A stretch of DNA of 64,000 nucleotides, taken from NCBI RefSeq assembly GCF_014595955.1, contig NZ_JABVCF010000004.1, forward strand, positions 327,277 to 391,276, in the 5' to 3' direction. Under the pieces are notes generated by a model. That model was not told the DNA's origin. It searched no databases and was given only the letters and a program-made list of their open reading frames with translations. Of this stretch, positions 1 through 10,371 are shown one piece after another. Positions within the stretch are counted from its first letter, which is position 1. Each line of letters starts with the position of its first letter. Origin of the DNA: Pseudaminobacter soli (ex Zhang et al. 2022) (GTDB lineage: Bacteria; Pseudomonadota; Alphaproteobacteria; Rhizobiales; Rhizobiaceae). The translations under genes were made by a program, and so were the position numbers.

Positions 1-245
1 GAGATGCCCTGCTTCGGATCGGACACGTCGTCGCCGACCACCAGCTTGATCTGCTCGCCATTGATGCCGCCCGCCGCATTGATGTCGGCAACAGCCTGTT
101 CGGCGCCCTTCTGCAGTTGCGCTCCGAAGGCTGCGTTGGGGCCGGTGATCGGTCCGGCCACGGCGATGACAATATCCGCCCAGGCGCTGCCGCTGAACGC
201 GACCAGCGCGGTCAGGGCAACCGCGGACAGAAGAGATTTCTTCAT
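1..245 (-). CDS. Branched-chain amino-acid ABC transporter substrate-binding protein, N-terminal part
   Basis: This is the first 81 residues of a periplasmic binding protein of the LivJ/LivK (Leu/Ile/Val-binding) family; the rest lies beyond the window. Translation on the minus strand gives a classic Sec signal peptide starting [17 protein letters not shown] and ending at an SAWA cleavage site. The mature N-terminus [18 protein letters not shown] and the motif [10 protein letters not shown] are typical of this family, which captures small amphipathic ligands and delivers them to LivHM permeases. It lies downstream of livHMGF and DUF6867 on the same strand, after a 141 bp gap, so it probably serves that transporter. 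The ligand cannot be told from this fragment. Confidence 0.9.
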   Translation of the reverse strand, partial: MKKSLLSAVALTALVAFSGSAWADIVIAVAGPITGPNAAFGAQLQKGAEQAVADINAAGGINGEQIKLVVGDDVSDPKQGI

Positions 246-386
246 TGATACGCTCCCATTACCGGGCGGGCCCTGGATGAATACTTGTCTGTCATGCGAC
301 GCCCACCCTTATCGCAGAACAGCCAGTTTGCCGATTTTCAGGCACTTGTCACGCCGTTTCATCCCGATCCGGCGAGATCGATTGGC

Positions 387-734
387 TCAGCTTTTTGTCT
401 TCCAGCCGAGCGCGGAAGTCCTTTCGTATAGCCAGTGATACTGCGTCACCATTTGGTTCGTGCGGGTGTAGCGATAGCCAAGCAGGCCGAAGATGAGCAG
501 GATGACGGTATCGACGATGTAGTACTGCGCCGAGAACATGGTTCCCTCGAACAGCGCATGGTGGATGAAGCGCACCGCCAACCCGAGCAGCAGGAGATAG
601 ACGACCAGAGCCGATACCGGCCGCCAGGTCTGCGCACAGGCGCGGCCAGTCATCCAGGCCGCCCAGCCACCCAGGAGGCAGGTAACGAAAAGGAATTGCC
701 AGATATTGGCTTCTTCATAAAGGATGCCGTGCAT
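387..734 (-). CDS. DUF6867 family small membrane protein
   Basis: The gene encodes 115 residues with about three hydrophobic segments (roughly residues 11-30, 40-58 and 70-88), so it is an inner-membrane protein of unknown function. It matches from memory the DUF6867 proteins that recur beside liv-type ABC transporter genes in rhizobia. It begins 15 bp after the livF stop codon and precedes the substrate-binding protein gene, so it is almost certainly in the liv operon. An accessory role for the permease is an inference from position only; no catalytic motif is visible. Confidence 0.75.
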   Translation of the reverse strand: MHGILYEEANIWQFLFVTCLLGGWAAWMTGRACAQTWRPVSALVVYLLLLGLAVRFIHHALFEGTMFSAQYYIVDTVILLIFGLLGYRYTRTNQMVTQYHWLYERTSALGWKTKS

Positions 735-749
735 GATGCTACTCCCGTC

Positions 750-1478
750 TCAGTGCCGGCCGCCTTCCAGATAGGCGGCGCGCACCTCCGGATTGGCGAG
801 AAGCTCCTTGCCGGTGCCGCTCATCGTTACGTTGCCGTTGACCATAACGTAGCCACGAGTCGCCAGCTTCAGCGCGCCGAAGGCGTTCTGCTCGACCAGG
901 AACACGGTCAGCCCCTGCTTCTCGTTGAGCTCGCGTATGGCATCGAAGATCTGCTTGACGATCAGTGGCGCCAGACCGAGCGACGGTTCGTCGAGAAGCA
1001 GCAGCTTTGGCCGGGCCATCAGCGCGCGGGCGATCGACAGCATCTGCTGCTCGCCGCCCGACAGCGTGCCGCCCCGCTGCGACAGACGCTCCTTGAGCCG
1101 CGGGAACAGTTGGAAGACCTTCTCGGCGTCCTCATCGAAATGTTTGAGGTTGTCGAGGCTGGCGCCCATCTGCAGGTTTTCGAGCACAGTCATGCGCGGG
1201 AAGATGCGCCTGCCTTCCGGAGACTGGGCTATGCGCAGCCGGGCGATCTCATGCGTAGGCAGGCTTGTGATGTCGTTGCCGCCGAAGGTGATTGTTCCGG
1301 TGCGCGCGCGGGGCGCACCGAAGATCGTCATCATCAGCGTCGACTTCCCGGCACCGTTGGCGCCGATCAGGGCGACGATCTCGCCTTCGTTGACGGCGAC
1401 ATTGACGCCGTTCAGCGCGCGGATATTGCCGTAGTAGGTCTCGACACCCCTGACGTCGAGCAAGGCTCTCGAGGCCAT
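750..1478 (-). CDS. livF: Branched-chain amino-acid ABC transporter ATPase LivF
   Basis: One of the two cytoplasmic ATPases of a Liv/HAAT-family importer, 242 residues, the usual LivF length. Visible motifs are the Walker A GANGAGKST (about residues 39-47), the ABC signature LSGGEQQ and the Walker B LLLLDEPSLGLAPL. The LivF-like second half includes VEQNAFGALKLATRGYV. Its ATG overlaps the TAA stop of livG (TAATG), so the two are translationally coupled. The cognate permeases LivM and LivH lie upstream in the same operon. Confidence 0.95.
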   Translation of the reverse strand: MASRALLDVRGVETYYGNIRALNGVNVAVNEGEIVALIGANGAGKSTLMMTIFGAPRARTGTITFGGNDITSLPTHEIARLRIAQSPEGRRIFPRMTVLENLQMGASLDNLKHFDEDAEKVFQLFPRLKERLSQRGGTLSGGEQQMLSIARALMARPKLLLLDEPSLGLAPLIVKQIFDAIRELNEKQGLTVFLVEQNAFGALKLATRGYVMVNGNVTMSGTGKELLANPEVRAAYLEGGRH

Positions 1479-2559
1479 TATTCCCCACCTCCGCGCTTGT
1501 CGTCCGGCTGGCCGGAAATCCCGGCCGCCCTGTCCCTGGCCTCTCGCTCCTCGATCCGTTCGGCTTTCGAAGCTCCACGCATCACGGAAACGCGCTCTTC
1601 GTCGTCGCTATGCGCGATCGTGTCGGTGACGGGGCCCGCCAGCATCGACGCCGAATCGGGGGGGCCATGGTCGCGGTCAGGCTCGGCATCAAGCTCCTCG
1701 ATGACGCGATCGTCGCCGACTTCGGTGAGCACCTCGACGATCTCCTCGTCTTCGACGCCAAGATAGGCGGCGATGACCTTGGGATCGCTCTTCACGGAAG
1801 TGGGATCGCCATCCGAGATCTTGCGGCCATATTCGAGCACGACGACATGGTCGGAGATCTCCATCACCACCGACATGTCGTGCTCGATGAGCAGGATCGA
1901 GGTGCCGGTATGGTCCTTGATGTCGTTGAGCAGCGCGTTGAGCGCATGCGACTCACGGGGGTTGAGGCCCGCGGCCGGCTCGTCCAGGCAGAGCAGTTCC
2001 GGTCCGGTGCACATCGCCCGGGCGATCTCCAGCCGGCGCTGCGCGCCATAGGGAAGGTCGCCGGCGGGATCGTCGGCGCGGTCAATGAGGTCGGCCTTCT
2101 CCAGCCAGAACTTCGCAAGGTCGATCGCCTCGGCGGAGGCCCGCCTGTAACCGCCGATGCCAACGAGGCCAAGGATGGTGTAGCCCGACGCCTTCATCAG
2201 CTTGTTGTGCTGGGCGACCAGAAGGTTTTCCAGCAGGGTCATGCCCGAGAACAGGCGGATGTTCTGGAAGGTGCGCGCCACCCGGGCGCGCGCCGTGATC
2301 TCATGGCCGGGCAGGCGCTCCAGGAGATAGGCCGACCCGTCGCGCCTTGCCATCGTGATCATGCCTTCGGTCGGCTTGTAGAAGCCGGTGATGCAGTTGA
2401 ACACAGTGGTCTTGCCGGCGCCGTTCGGGCCGATCAGCGCGGTGATGTCGCCGCGGCGGGCCTCGAACGACAGATCGCCGATGGCGACCAGGCCGCCGAA
2501 CTTCATCGAGAGGTGTTCGACCTTCAGGATCGGGTCGGGCATCGGAACTGTGTACTCCA

Positions 2560-2560
<1 letters not shown>
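1478..2560 (-). CDS. livG: Branched-chain amino-acid ABC transporter ATPase LivG with a long C-terminal tail
   Basis: Second ATPase of the Liv importer. Start chosen at the ATG at 2560 because it overlaps the livM stop (ATGA) and gives MEYTVPMPDPILKVEHLSM; an in-frame extension upstream is only the shadow of livM. Motifs: Walker A GPNGAGKTT, the LivG-type signature LPYGAQRRLEIARAM, and Walker B LLCLDEPAAGLNPRES. The LivG core ends near residue 270 (VIAAYLGVEDEE). It is followed by about 90 further residues rich in Asp, Glu and Arg (for example DDRVIEELDAEPDRDHG and ERIEEREARDRAAG). Typical LivG proteins are 250-300 residues, so this tail is unusual; its function is unknown. Confidence 0.93.
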
Positions 2561-3951
<1,391 letters not shown>

Positions 3952-3954
3952 GGG

Positions 3955-4857
<903 letters not shown>

Positions 4858-5181
4858 TGAATCTCCATTCCCCTGGAGGTCGTCCTTAATGGCGCCTCCT
4901 TTTCATTGTTAGCCGAGCAGCATGGCACGGATCCGGGACTGACGATCAGTACCCTTCCGTTCCCATCATTCAGGCGTCCCATTTCGCCTGAATGCCGCGG
5001 CAGCCCCCTGGACCAGCGCGGACCGTAGCATTGGCATATCGCAATGTCCGCGATGAATCGAGGCTGTTTTAGCGGTTGCCTCGCATGAAATGTGACAATC
5101 TTGCGAAATACTGGTGGGTTGTTGCGCGTATGCGGCCCTCCCTCGCCGTCCGGTGCGTAGCGTGTCGAAGCTTCCTATGCG
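4858..5181. other. Intergenic region between hydroxyproline operon and livH
   Basis: This 324 bp stretch has no convincing gene on either strand. It must hold the livH promoter and probably the end of the hydroxyproline operon transcript. It contains one clear inverted repeat (listed separately at 4967-4994). I see no convincing -35/-10 pair that I would place with confidence. Confidence 0.6.
4967..4994. repeat. 10-bp inverted repeat upstream of livH
   Basis: CATTCAGGCG (4967-4976) and CGCCTGAATG (4985-4994) are perfect inverted arms around an 8-base loop. No T-run follows on either strand, so it is not a standard intrinsic terminator. It lies about 110 bp upstream of livH and about 190 bp beyond the end of the epimerase gene. 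It may be an operator for livH or an RNA hairpin at the end of the upstream transcript. Confidence 0.5.
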
Positions 5182-6183
5182 TCACTTCACGAGGAAGCCG
5201 TGAGCGAACGGATCGCGGTCGTCGATGAAGATCGTGTTCAAGCCGGTCATGCGCGCCCATCCTCCGATCGAGGGGACGATCGCAGGCTCTCCCGCCATTT
5301 CCACCTCGCGCTCGACGCGCCCGCGGAAGAGCGAGCCGATGATCGACTCGTGGACGAAGGCCTCGCCCGCCTTCAGACGTCCCTTTGCGTGCAACTGCGC
5401 CATGCGCGCCGAGGTGCCTGTCCCGCAAGGCGAGCGATCGATCGCCTTGTCGCCGTAGAACACGGCGTTGCGCGCATCGGCCTCTTCGTTCGTCGGCGCG
5501 CCGGTCCAGAGTATGTGGCTCAGGCGATTGATGCCCGGATTTTCCGGGTGGACGAACGAGTACTTCTCGTTGAGCCGCTGCCTGACAATTGGGCTCCAGG
5601 CGATCAGGTCGCCGGCCGAGTGGTCGGCCATGTCGCGAAAATTCTTCTGAGGCTCGACGATGGCGTAGAAATTGCCCCCATAGGCGACGTCGACGACGAT
5701 TTCACCCAGTGTCGGGCATTCGACCGTCAGTCCTTCCGCATAGAGGAAGGAGGGGACGTTGGTGATCCGCACCTCCTCGACATATTCGCCTTCCTGCCGG
5801 TACTCGGCGATGACGAGTCCGGCCGGGGTGTCGAGCCTGAGCACGCCGGGGGTCTTCGGCTTCACCAGCCCGTGCTCGATCGCCATGGTCACCGTGCCGA
5901 TGGTGCCGTGGCCGCACATGGGCAGGCAGCCGGAGGTCTCGATGAAGAGGATGGCGATGTCGCAGTCCGGCCGCGTTGGCGGATAGAGGATCGAGCCGGA
6001 CATCACGTCGTGGCCGCGCGGCTCGAACATCAGACCGGTGCGGATCCAGTCGTACTCGGCGAGGAAGTGTGCCCGCCGTTCCATCATAGTTGCACCCTGA
6101 AGCACCGGCCCGCCGCCCGCCACCAAGCGCACCGGGTTTCCGCAGGTATGGCCGTCGATGCAGAAGAAGGAATGGCGGGACAT
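5182..6183 (-). CDS. 4-hydroxyproline 2-epimerase (proline racemase family)
   Basis: Predicted to convert trans-4-hydroxy-L-proline to cis-4-hydroxy-D-proline in the cytoplasm, the first step of hydroxyproline breakdown. The 333-residue protein has both catalytic cysteines of the epimerase/racemase type: Cys90 in MCGHGTIG and Cys253 in SPCGTGTSA. The related trans-3-hydroxyproline dehydratases replace the first Cys by Ser or Thr, so those are less likely. The start ATG is preceded by GGGAGGT. It is third in an operon with a D-amino-acid dehydrogenase and a DapA-family deaminase, the canonical hydroxyproline order, which argues against a plain proline racemase. Confidence 0.88.
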   Translation of the reverse strand: MSRHSFFCIDGHTCGNPVRLVAGGGPVLQGATMMERRAHFLAEYDWIRTGLMFEPRGHDVMSGSILYPPTRPDCDIAILFIETSGCLPMCGHGTIGTVTMAIEHGLVKPKTPGVLRLDTPAGLVIAEYRQEGEYVEEVRITNVPSFLYAEGLTVECPTLGEIVVDVAYGGNFYAIVEPQKNFRDMADHSAGDLIAWSPIVRQRLNEKYSFVHPENPGINRLSHILWTGAPTNEEADARNAVFYGDKAIDRSPCGTGTSARMAQLHAKGRLKAGEAFVHESIIGSLFRGRVEREVEMAGEPAIVPSIGGWARMTGLNTIFIDDRDPFAHGFLVK

Positions 6184-6228
6184 TTCTATTGGACCTCCCA
6201 GACAGTCACAGCCATTGCGAGATGACCG

Positions 6229-7488
6229 TCAAAACCTCTGCGGACTGAAGGGCGCGAGATCGACGGCCGTAGTCTTGCCCGTGGCGAGGTCGCGGATCAA
6301 GCGTCCGGTCGCGGCGGACTGGGTCAGCCCGAGGTGTCCATGCCCGAAGGCATAGAAGACGTTGGGCGCACTGCGGGCGCGGCCGATCACCGGCAGGGAA
6401 TCGGGCAGGGACGGACGATAGCCCATCCACTCGCGCCCGCCTTCGGTCTTGAGCCCCGGCAGGAACTGTTTCGCCTTCTCCAGCATGGCTCTCGCGCGCG
6501 CGTAGTTCGGCGGCCGCTTCAGGCCGGCCAGTTCCACCGCCCCGCCGACGCGGACGCCAGTGACGAGCGGCGAGACGACGAAGCCATGTCCGACGAAGGT
6601 CAGTTGCCGGCGCAGATCGAAGGCGCCGACCGGCAGCGTCGTGTTGTAGCCGCGCTCGGTCTCCAGCGGGACGCGATCACCGAACTTCGCGGCATGGAAA
6701 TGCGACCAGGCGCCGGCGCAGATGACCAGGCTGTCTGCAGTGCTGGTCGAGCCGTCGGCAAATCTCAGCCGCACCTCGGAGCGTCCGGCGTCTTTGCGCG
6801 CGATCTCAGCGCCTTCGAACAGACGTCTCTCGAACCGGGCGCCAAGGCGCTCGGCATAGGCCCAGATCGCCTTGCCGAACAATTTCGGATCGTCGACCTG
6901 CTTCCAGGTCGGCATGAAGGTGCCGTGCGTGAAGCGTGGCGACAGTCCGGGCTGCAACTCGGCGAGGCGCGCGCCCGAGACATGCTCGAAGGGTATGCCG
7001 AGCCGTTCGCGCGCCTCCCAGCCCGGGAGCGACGCCTTCAACTCGGCCTCACTTTCGTAGAGGTCGATCGCGCCGTTGTGGCTGATCATCCCCGCAGCAT
7101 CCGCGCGCTCGGAGAGCCCTGCCCATTCGGATTCCGCGAGCCGCATGAGGCCCGCCTGCGCATTCAGGCTCGCCTCGAACTTGCTCGGGTGGCCGGCGCG
7201 CATGAAGCGGATCAGCCAGGGCATTAGCTTCGGGAGATAGGCGGGGGGGATGGTCAGCGGCCCAAGCGGGTCGGCAAGCCAGCCCGGCAGCTTCTTCAGC
7301 ATGCCCTTGTGCGAGAGCGGCAGCGGGTCGGGAAAGGCGAGCGCGGCTGCATTGCCGGAGCTCGTCTCTTCGCAGACACCTGTCCGGTCGTAGACCGTGA
7401 CCTGGAAACCCGCTTCCGCGAGATTCGCCCCCGTACAGATGCCGACGATGCCGGCGCCTATGACTGCGATATGCGTACGGTCACTCAT
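6229..7488 (-). CDS. FAD-dependent D-hydroxyproline (D-amino acid) dehydrogenase, DadA-like
   Basis: Predicted to oxidise cis-4-hydroxy-D-proline to 1-pyrroline-4-hydroxy-2-carboxylate, passing electrons to the respiratory chain. It has 419 residues with an N-terminal FAD-binding dinucleotide fold (IAVIGAGIVGICTGANLAEAG, residues about 8-28). The C-terminal DadA/DAO-type motif WMGYRPSLPDSLPVIGRA is followed by FYAFGHGHLGLTQSAATG, the second FAD contact. The family includes DadA (D-alanine) and single-subunit D-hydroxyproline dehydrogenases; the operon favours hydroxyproline. The ribosome binding site before the ATG is weak, but the gap from the upstream stop is only 21 bp, consistent with cotranscription. 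Confidence 0.86.
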   Translation of the reverse strand: MSDRTHIAVIGAGIVGICTGANLAEAGFQVTVYDRTGVCEETSSGNAAALAFPDPLPLSHKGMLKKLPGWLADPLGPLTIPPAYLPKLMPWLIRFMRAGHPSKFEASLNAQAGLMRLAESEWAGLSERADAAGMISHNGAIDLYESEAELKASLPGWEARERLGIPFEHVSGARLAELQPGLSPRFTHGTFMPTWKQVDDPKLFGKAIWAYAERLGARFERRLFEGAEIARKDAGRSEVRLRFADGSTSTADSLVICAGAWSHFHAAKFGDRVPLETERGYNTTLPVGAFDLRRQLTFVGHGFVVSPLVTGVRVGGAVELAGLKRPPNYARARAMLEKAKQFLPGLKTEGGREWMGYRPSLPDSLPVIGRARSAPNVFYAFGHGHLGLTQSAATGRLIRDLATGKTTAVDLAPFSPQRF

Positions 7489-7509
7489 ATTGAGGCGACT
7501 AGACCGAGA

Positions 7510-8403
7510 TCAGAAAACGGGCAGTTCCGGCCGCTTCGCCAGCGCATCACGCACCACCTTTTCCGCAGCCGCGCGGCGTTCGCCGGATAGCGGCTGGCGC
7601 GGCATGCGGACACGGTCGTTGGTGCCGATCGCCAGCACCTCGGCCAGCTTGATATTCTGGACGAGGTAGGTGGAAACGTCGAGATCGAGCAGCGGGCGGA
7701 ACCAGCGGTAGATCTTCAGCGCCTCGTCGCGGCGGCCGGCCTTCATCAGGCGGTAGATCGCGACCGTCTCGCGCGGGAAGGCGGTCACCAGCCCCGCCAC
7801 CCAGCCGATTGCGCCGACCGAGAGCGCCTCGAAGGCGAGATTGTCAACGCCGGTGAAAAGGTCGAAGCGGTCGCCGAAGCGGTTGATGATCTCGGTGGAG
7901 CGCCGAATGTCGTCCGAGGATTCCTTGATCGCCACGAACAGCGGATCGGAAGCCAACTCTTCCATATCGTCAACCGTGACATCGACACGGTAGGCCATAC
8001 GGTTGGAGTAGATCATCACCGGCAGGTCGCCGGCCGCCGCAACTGCCTTCAGCGTCGCCACCGTCTCCTGCGAATTGGTGTGGTAGATCGGGCTCGGCAC
8101 CACCATCAGCCCATCGGCGCCCTCGCTGGCAGCACGCCGGGCCAGCGCCGCGCCGTCGCGGGTCGCCGCCTCGTTGACGGTCAGCAGCACCGGTCTTCCG
8201 CCAGCCACCTTCTGTGCGGTCTTCAGCACCTCGATCTTTTCGTCCTGGGAGAGCATCGGGCCTTCGCCGAGCGAGCCAGCGACGATCAAGCCGTCGCAGC
8301 CAGCCTCGATCAAAAGGCCGAAGCAGCGCTCCATCTCGGCATGGTCGAGCCTGTCGTCCGGCGTGAACTTGGTGGTGACGGCTGGGTAGATCCCGCTCCA
8401 CAT
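7510..8403 (-). CDS. Dihydrodipicolinate synthase family protein, probable 1-pyrroline-4-hydroxy-2-carboxylate deaminase
   Basis: A class I aldolase-fold (DapA/N-acetylneuraminate lyase) enzyme of 297 residues. Its N-terminus MWSGIYPAVTTKFTPDDRLD, the substrate loop VAGSLGEGPMLSQDEK and the Schiff-base lysine region LFVAIKESSDD (Lys near residue 161) are visible. In hydroxyproline operons this family member deaminates pyrroline-4-hydroxy-2-carboxylate to 2-oxoglutarate semialdehyde. The semialdehyde dehydrogenase that would finish the path is not in this window. A strong GGAGGAG ribosome binding site precedes the ATG. It is the promoter-proximal gene of the operon, divergent from a GntR-family regulator. 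Confidence 0.85.
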   Translation of the reverse strand: MWSGIYPAVTTKFTPDDRLDHAEMERCFGLLIEAGCDGLIVAGSLGEGPMLSQDEKIEVLKTAQKVAGGRPVLLTVNEAATRDGAALARRAASEGADGLMVVPSPIYHTNSQETVATLKAVAAAGDLPVMIYSNRMAYRVDVTVDDMEELASDPLFVAIKESSDDIRRSTEIINRFGDRFDLFTGVDNLAFEALSVGAIGWVAGLVTAFPRETVAIYRLMKAGRRDEALKIYRWFRPLLDLDVSTYLVQNIKLAEVLAIGTNDRVRMPRQPLSGERRAAAEKVVRDALAKRPELPVF

Positions 8404-8416
8404 GGTACTTCTCCTC

Positions 8417-8439
8417 CAGATATATTACTGATATATCTG
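8417..8439. promoter_or_regulatory. Palindromic operator candidate for the GntR/FCD regulator
   Basis: Perfect 9-bp inverted arms, CAGATATAT (8417-8425) and ATATATCTG (8431-8439), are separated by TACTG. The site is AT-rich in a GC-rich context and lies just upstream of the deaminase start codon and about 70 bp upstream of the divergent regulator. FCD-type GntR regulators bind short palindromes of this size in such positions. The assignment to the adjacent regulator is inference. Confidence 0.7.
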
Positions 8440-8506
8440 CCTCTCGGGACTCATGTCAACAAGCGCGAGAGGCTGATAATGACAAAGATGGATCAGAGGC
8501 GGGCTC

Positions 8507-9160
8507 GTGGATCAGCTTAGCACCGGAATTGAGTCGGCCACCGCCCGCGCCTATCGCGCCCTGGAGCAAGCCATCGTCATGCTGGATCTGGCTCCCGGCA
8601 GCATCACAACCGAGGCGCAACTGATCGAGCGGATTGGATTGGGACGAACGCCGGTGCGCGAGGCGATCCAGCGGCTCGCCTGGGAAGGTCTTATGGAGGT
8701 GCGACCGCGCGCGGGGCTCGCAATCGCCCCGCTCCACGCCGGCGACTGGCTGCTCGCCCTGGACGCGCGCGAAGGGGTGGAGATGGTGCTCGCGCGCGCG
8801 GCGGCACGCTACGCCACGCCACTCGCGATTGAGCGGTTCCAGCATGCCGCGCAAGCCATGCACCGGGCGGTGGTGGCAAGCGATGTCGCCGGCTTCCTAG
8901 AAGCCGACAAGGCGCTGGACGAGGCGCTGGCGCTTGCCGCCGACAACCGCTTCGCCGCGCGCCTGGCCGCACCGCTGCAGACCCACTCCCGCCGCTTCTG
9001 GTTCCGCTATCAGCGCGAGACCGGACTCGCCGAATCCGCCGCCCGCCACGTCGAGCTGATCCAGAAGATCCTCGCCGGGGATGAGGCGGGCGCGGAGGCT
9101 GAGGCCGGGAGGCTGATGGCGCTGCTGCGCAGCCACGCCCAGGCAGCGGTGAGCAGGTAG
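8507..9160 (+). CDS. GntR family transcriptional regulator, FCD type
   Basis: A 217-residue DNA-binding regulator. The N-terminal winged helix-turn-helix (about residues 10-70) carries TTEAQLIERIGLGRTPVREAIQRL, of which LGRTPVREAIQRL is the GntR recognition helix. The C-terminal all-helical FCD ligand-binding domain spans residues 80-210. The reading frame opens at a GTG (8507) with a GAGG ribosome binding site 8 bases upstream; the ATG at 8479 is out of frame. It diverges from the hydroxyproline operon and probably controls it in response to a hydroxyproline intermediate, through the palindrome at 8417-8439. Confidence 0.9.
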   Translation: MDQLSTGIESATARAYRALEQAIVMLDLAPGSITTEAQLIERIGLGRTPVREAIQRLAWEGLMEVRPRAGLAIAPLHAGDWLLALDAREGVEMVLARAAARYATPLAIERFQHAAQAMHRAVVASDVAGFLEADKALDEALALAADNRFAARLAAPLQTHSRRFWFRYQRETGLAESAARHVELIQKILAGDEAGAEAEAGRLMALLRSHAQAAVSR

Positions 9161-9258
9161 CCGTTTACGCAGACACTCGAACTGTCCCGGCACCACGGCT
9201 CCGCTGGGCGGCCAACGTCGAGAATTTGGGCTGCGCCAGCGACGAAATCTTGGAAAAC

Positions 9259-9744
9259 CTACTCCACTTCGTTCGCCGGTTCGGCGTTGAGCTGGCCATA
9301 GCGTTCCTCGCCGATCTGGTTGAGCAGTTGGATCTGCGTCTCGAGGAAGTCGATATGGCCTTCCTCGTCCTTCAGAAGATCCTCGAACAGTTCCATCGAG
9401 ACGTAGTCGCCGAGGTCGTGGCAGATTTCGCGGGACTTCTTGTAGGAGGTGCGGGCGTCGTATTCGCCGGCGAGGTCGGCCTCCAGCACCTCCTTGACGT
9501 TCTGGCCGATGCGCAGCGGGGCCAGGGTCTGCAGGTTGGGATGGCCTTCCAGGAAAATGATGCGCTCGATCAGCCGATCGGCGTGATGCATCTCCTCGAT
9601 GGATTCTTCCCGCTCCTTCTTGGCGAGCTTCTGATATCCCCAATCGTCGAGGAGCCGGTAATGCAGCCAGTACTGGTTGACAGCACCGAGTTCCAGGAAG
9701 AGCGCTTCGTTAAGCCGCTCGATGACTTGGGGTTCGCCTTTCAT
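9259..9744 (-). CDS. bfr: Bacterioferritin
   Basis: Iron-storage protein, 161 residues, assembling as a 24-mer shell that oxidises Fe2+ and stores a mineral core. All ferroxidase ligands are visible: Glu18, Glu51, His54, Glu94, Glu127 and His130. Met52, which binds heme between subunits, is present in [13 protein letters not shown]. The start overlaps the end of bfd by 35 bp, so they form a two-gene operon. An Irr-type iron box lies upstream of bfd, so iron-dependent control is expected. Confidence 0.97.
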   Translation of the reverse strand: MKGEPQVIERLNEALFLELGAVNQYWLHYRLLDDWGYQKLAKKEREESIEEMHHADRLIERIIFLEGHPNLQTLAPLRIGQNVKEVLEADLAGEYDARTSYKKSREICHDLGDYVSMELFEDLLKDEEGHIDFLETQIQLLNQIGEERYGQLNAEPANEVE

Positions 9745-10021
9745 TCAATCTGCTCCCGTATGTCGACCGGAGTTCCCTCACCCGGTCCAGGTATGAAACG
9801 AGGTCGGGCTCGTTCGGTTGCGAGCGCGCATGATAGGCTTCGGTAACCCGAATGATGATTTCGACCACATTCGGAAAACAGCCGCAACAGCGCCCGCGCT
9901 TGCGCATGCTGTGATAGACCTTGGCGGGGACGATCAGCGACCAGGGATCCTGATCGAGCAGGTCCAGGATTGCCTGTTCGACCTCCTTCTCGGTGATCAC
10001 ATTGCAGTGGCAGATCAGCAT
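9710..10021 (-). CDS. bfd: Bacterioferritin-associated ferredoxin-like (2Fe-2S)-binding protein
   Basis: Small electron carrier predicted to reduce the bacterioferritin core and release iron. Start chosen at the ATG at 10021, which gives the family N-terminus [18 protein letters not shown]; an in-frame ATG 81 bp upstream gives an unrelated leader. The four cluster cysteines are Cys4 and Cys6 (ICHC) and Cys45 and Cys48 (RCCGC). At 103 residues it is longer than the usual 64-residue Bfd, with a charged C-terminal extension after about residue 65. The 3' end overlaps bfr by 35 bp, supporting a functional pair. Confidence 0.88.
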   Translation of the reverse strand: MLICHCNVITEKEVEQAILDLLDQDPWSLIVPAKVYHSMRKRGRCCGCFPNVVEIIIRVTEAYHARSQPNEPDLVSYLDRVRELRSTYGSRLNERRTPSHRAA

Positions 10022-10371
10022 ATCGTTCTCTTGGCCAGCGGCTCCGTCCGTTGGACCCTCGCCGGCATATCTATTGCTGCTAGCGGGCAGCCCTTTCAGC
10101 ACGCTATCGGGATGGTAACGACCCCTCCCCTGCGCACATTCCCTCTACGCCTGCTGGACGGGTCGAGTCAATGAAGAGTCTTGAAAACGGCTTGTTCTTC
10201 AATACGTTAGAACTATTCTAAACTAGTCAGGTATTCTTGGCAGTGGCTTCCACGGGCTGCTCCTTGACTTCTCCGCCTTCCAGTGCGACGCGCTGCCGCG
10301 CCCAAATGTCGGGCCCAAGCAATTCTCTGGTGAATTCACTCGCTAAGCTGTCGCGCCAAAGGGAAGACCTT
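10022..10371. other. Divergent intergenic region between bfd and the ferredoxin-reductase-like gene
   Basis: This 350 bp stretch contains no credible gene; the open frames across it have neither a ribosome binding site nor recognisable protein. The one clear signal is the Irr-type box at 10207-10221. The half next to the flavoprotein gene presumably holds its promoter, but I cannot place -35 and -10 elements with confidence. Confidence 0.6.
10207..10221. promoter_or_regulatory. Irr-type iron control element (ICE)
   Basis: TTAGAA (10207-10212), CTA, TTCTAA (10216-10221) form a perfect 6-bp inverted repeat. It matches the TTTAGAA-TTCTAAA core of the Irr/ICE box known in rhizobia, bradyrhizobia and Brucella. 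It lies 186 bp upstream of bfd-bfr and 151 bp upstream of the divergent flavoprotein gene. In this group Irr represses iron-storage genes when iron is scarce, so control of bfd-bfr fits; the divergent gene might also be affected. Confidence 0.7.

Noticed and set aside
435..1766. Long plus-strand open frame (443 codons) opposite livF/livG
   Set aside because: It mirrors conserved minus-strand genes, has no protein family resemblance and low-complexity composition; a shadow of high GC.
5182..6183. trans-3-hydroxyproline dehydratase
   Set aside because: Both catalytic cysteines are present, whereas the dehydratases have Ser or Thr at the first position.
10237..10371. Longer N-terminus for the flavoprotein gene
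   Set aside because: It lacks a ribosome binding site, and the FAD-binding fold starts directly after the ATG at 10372.
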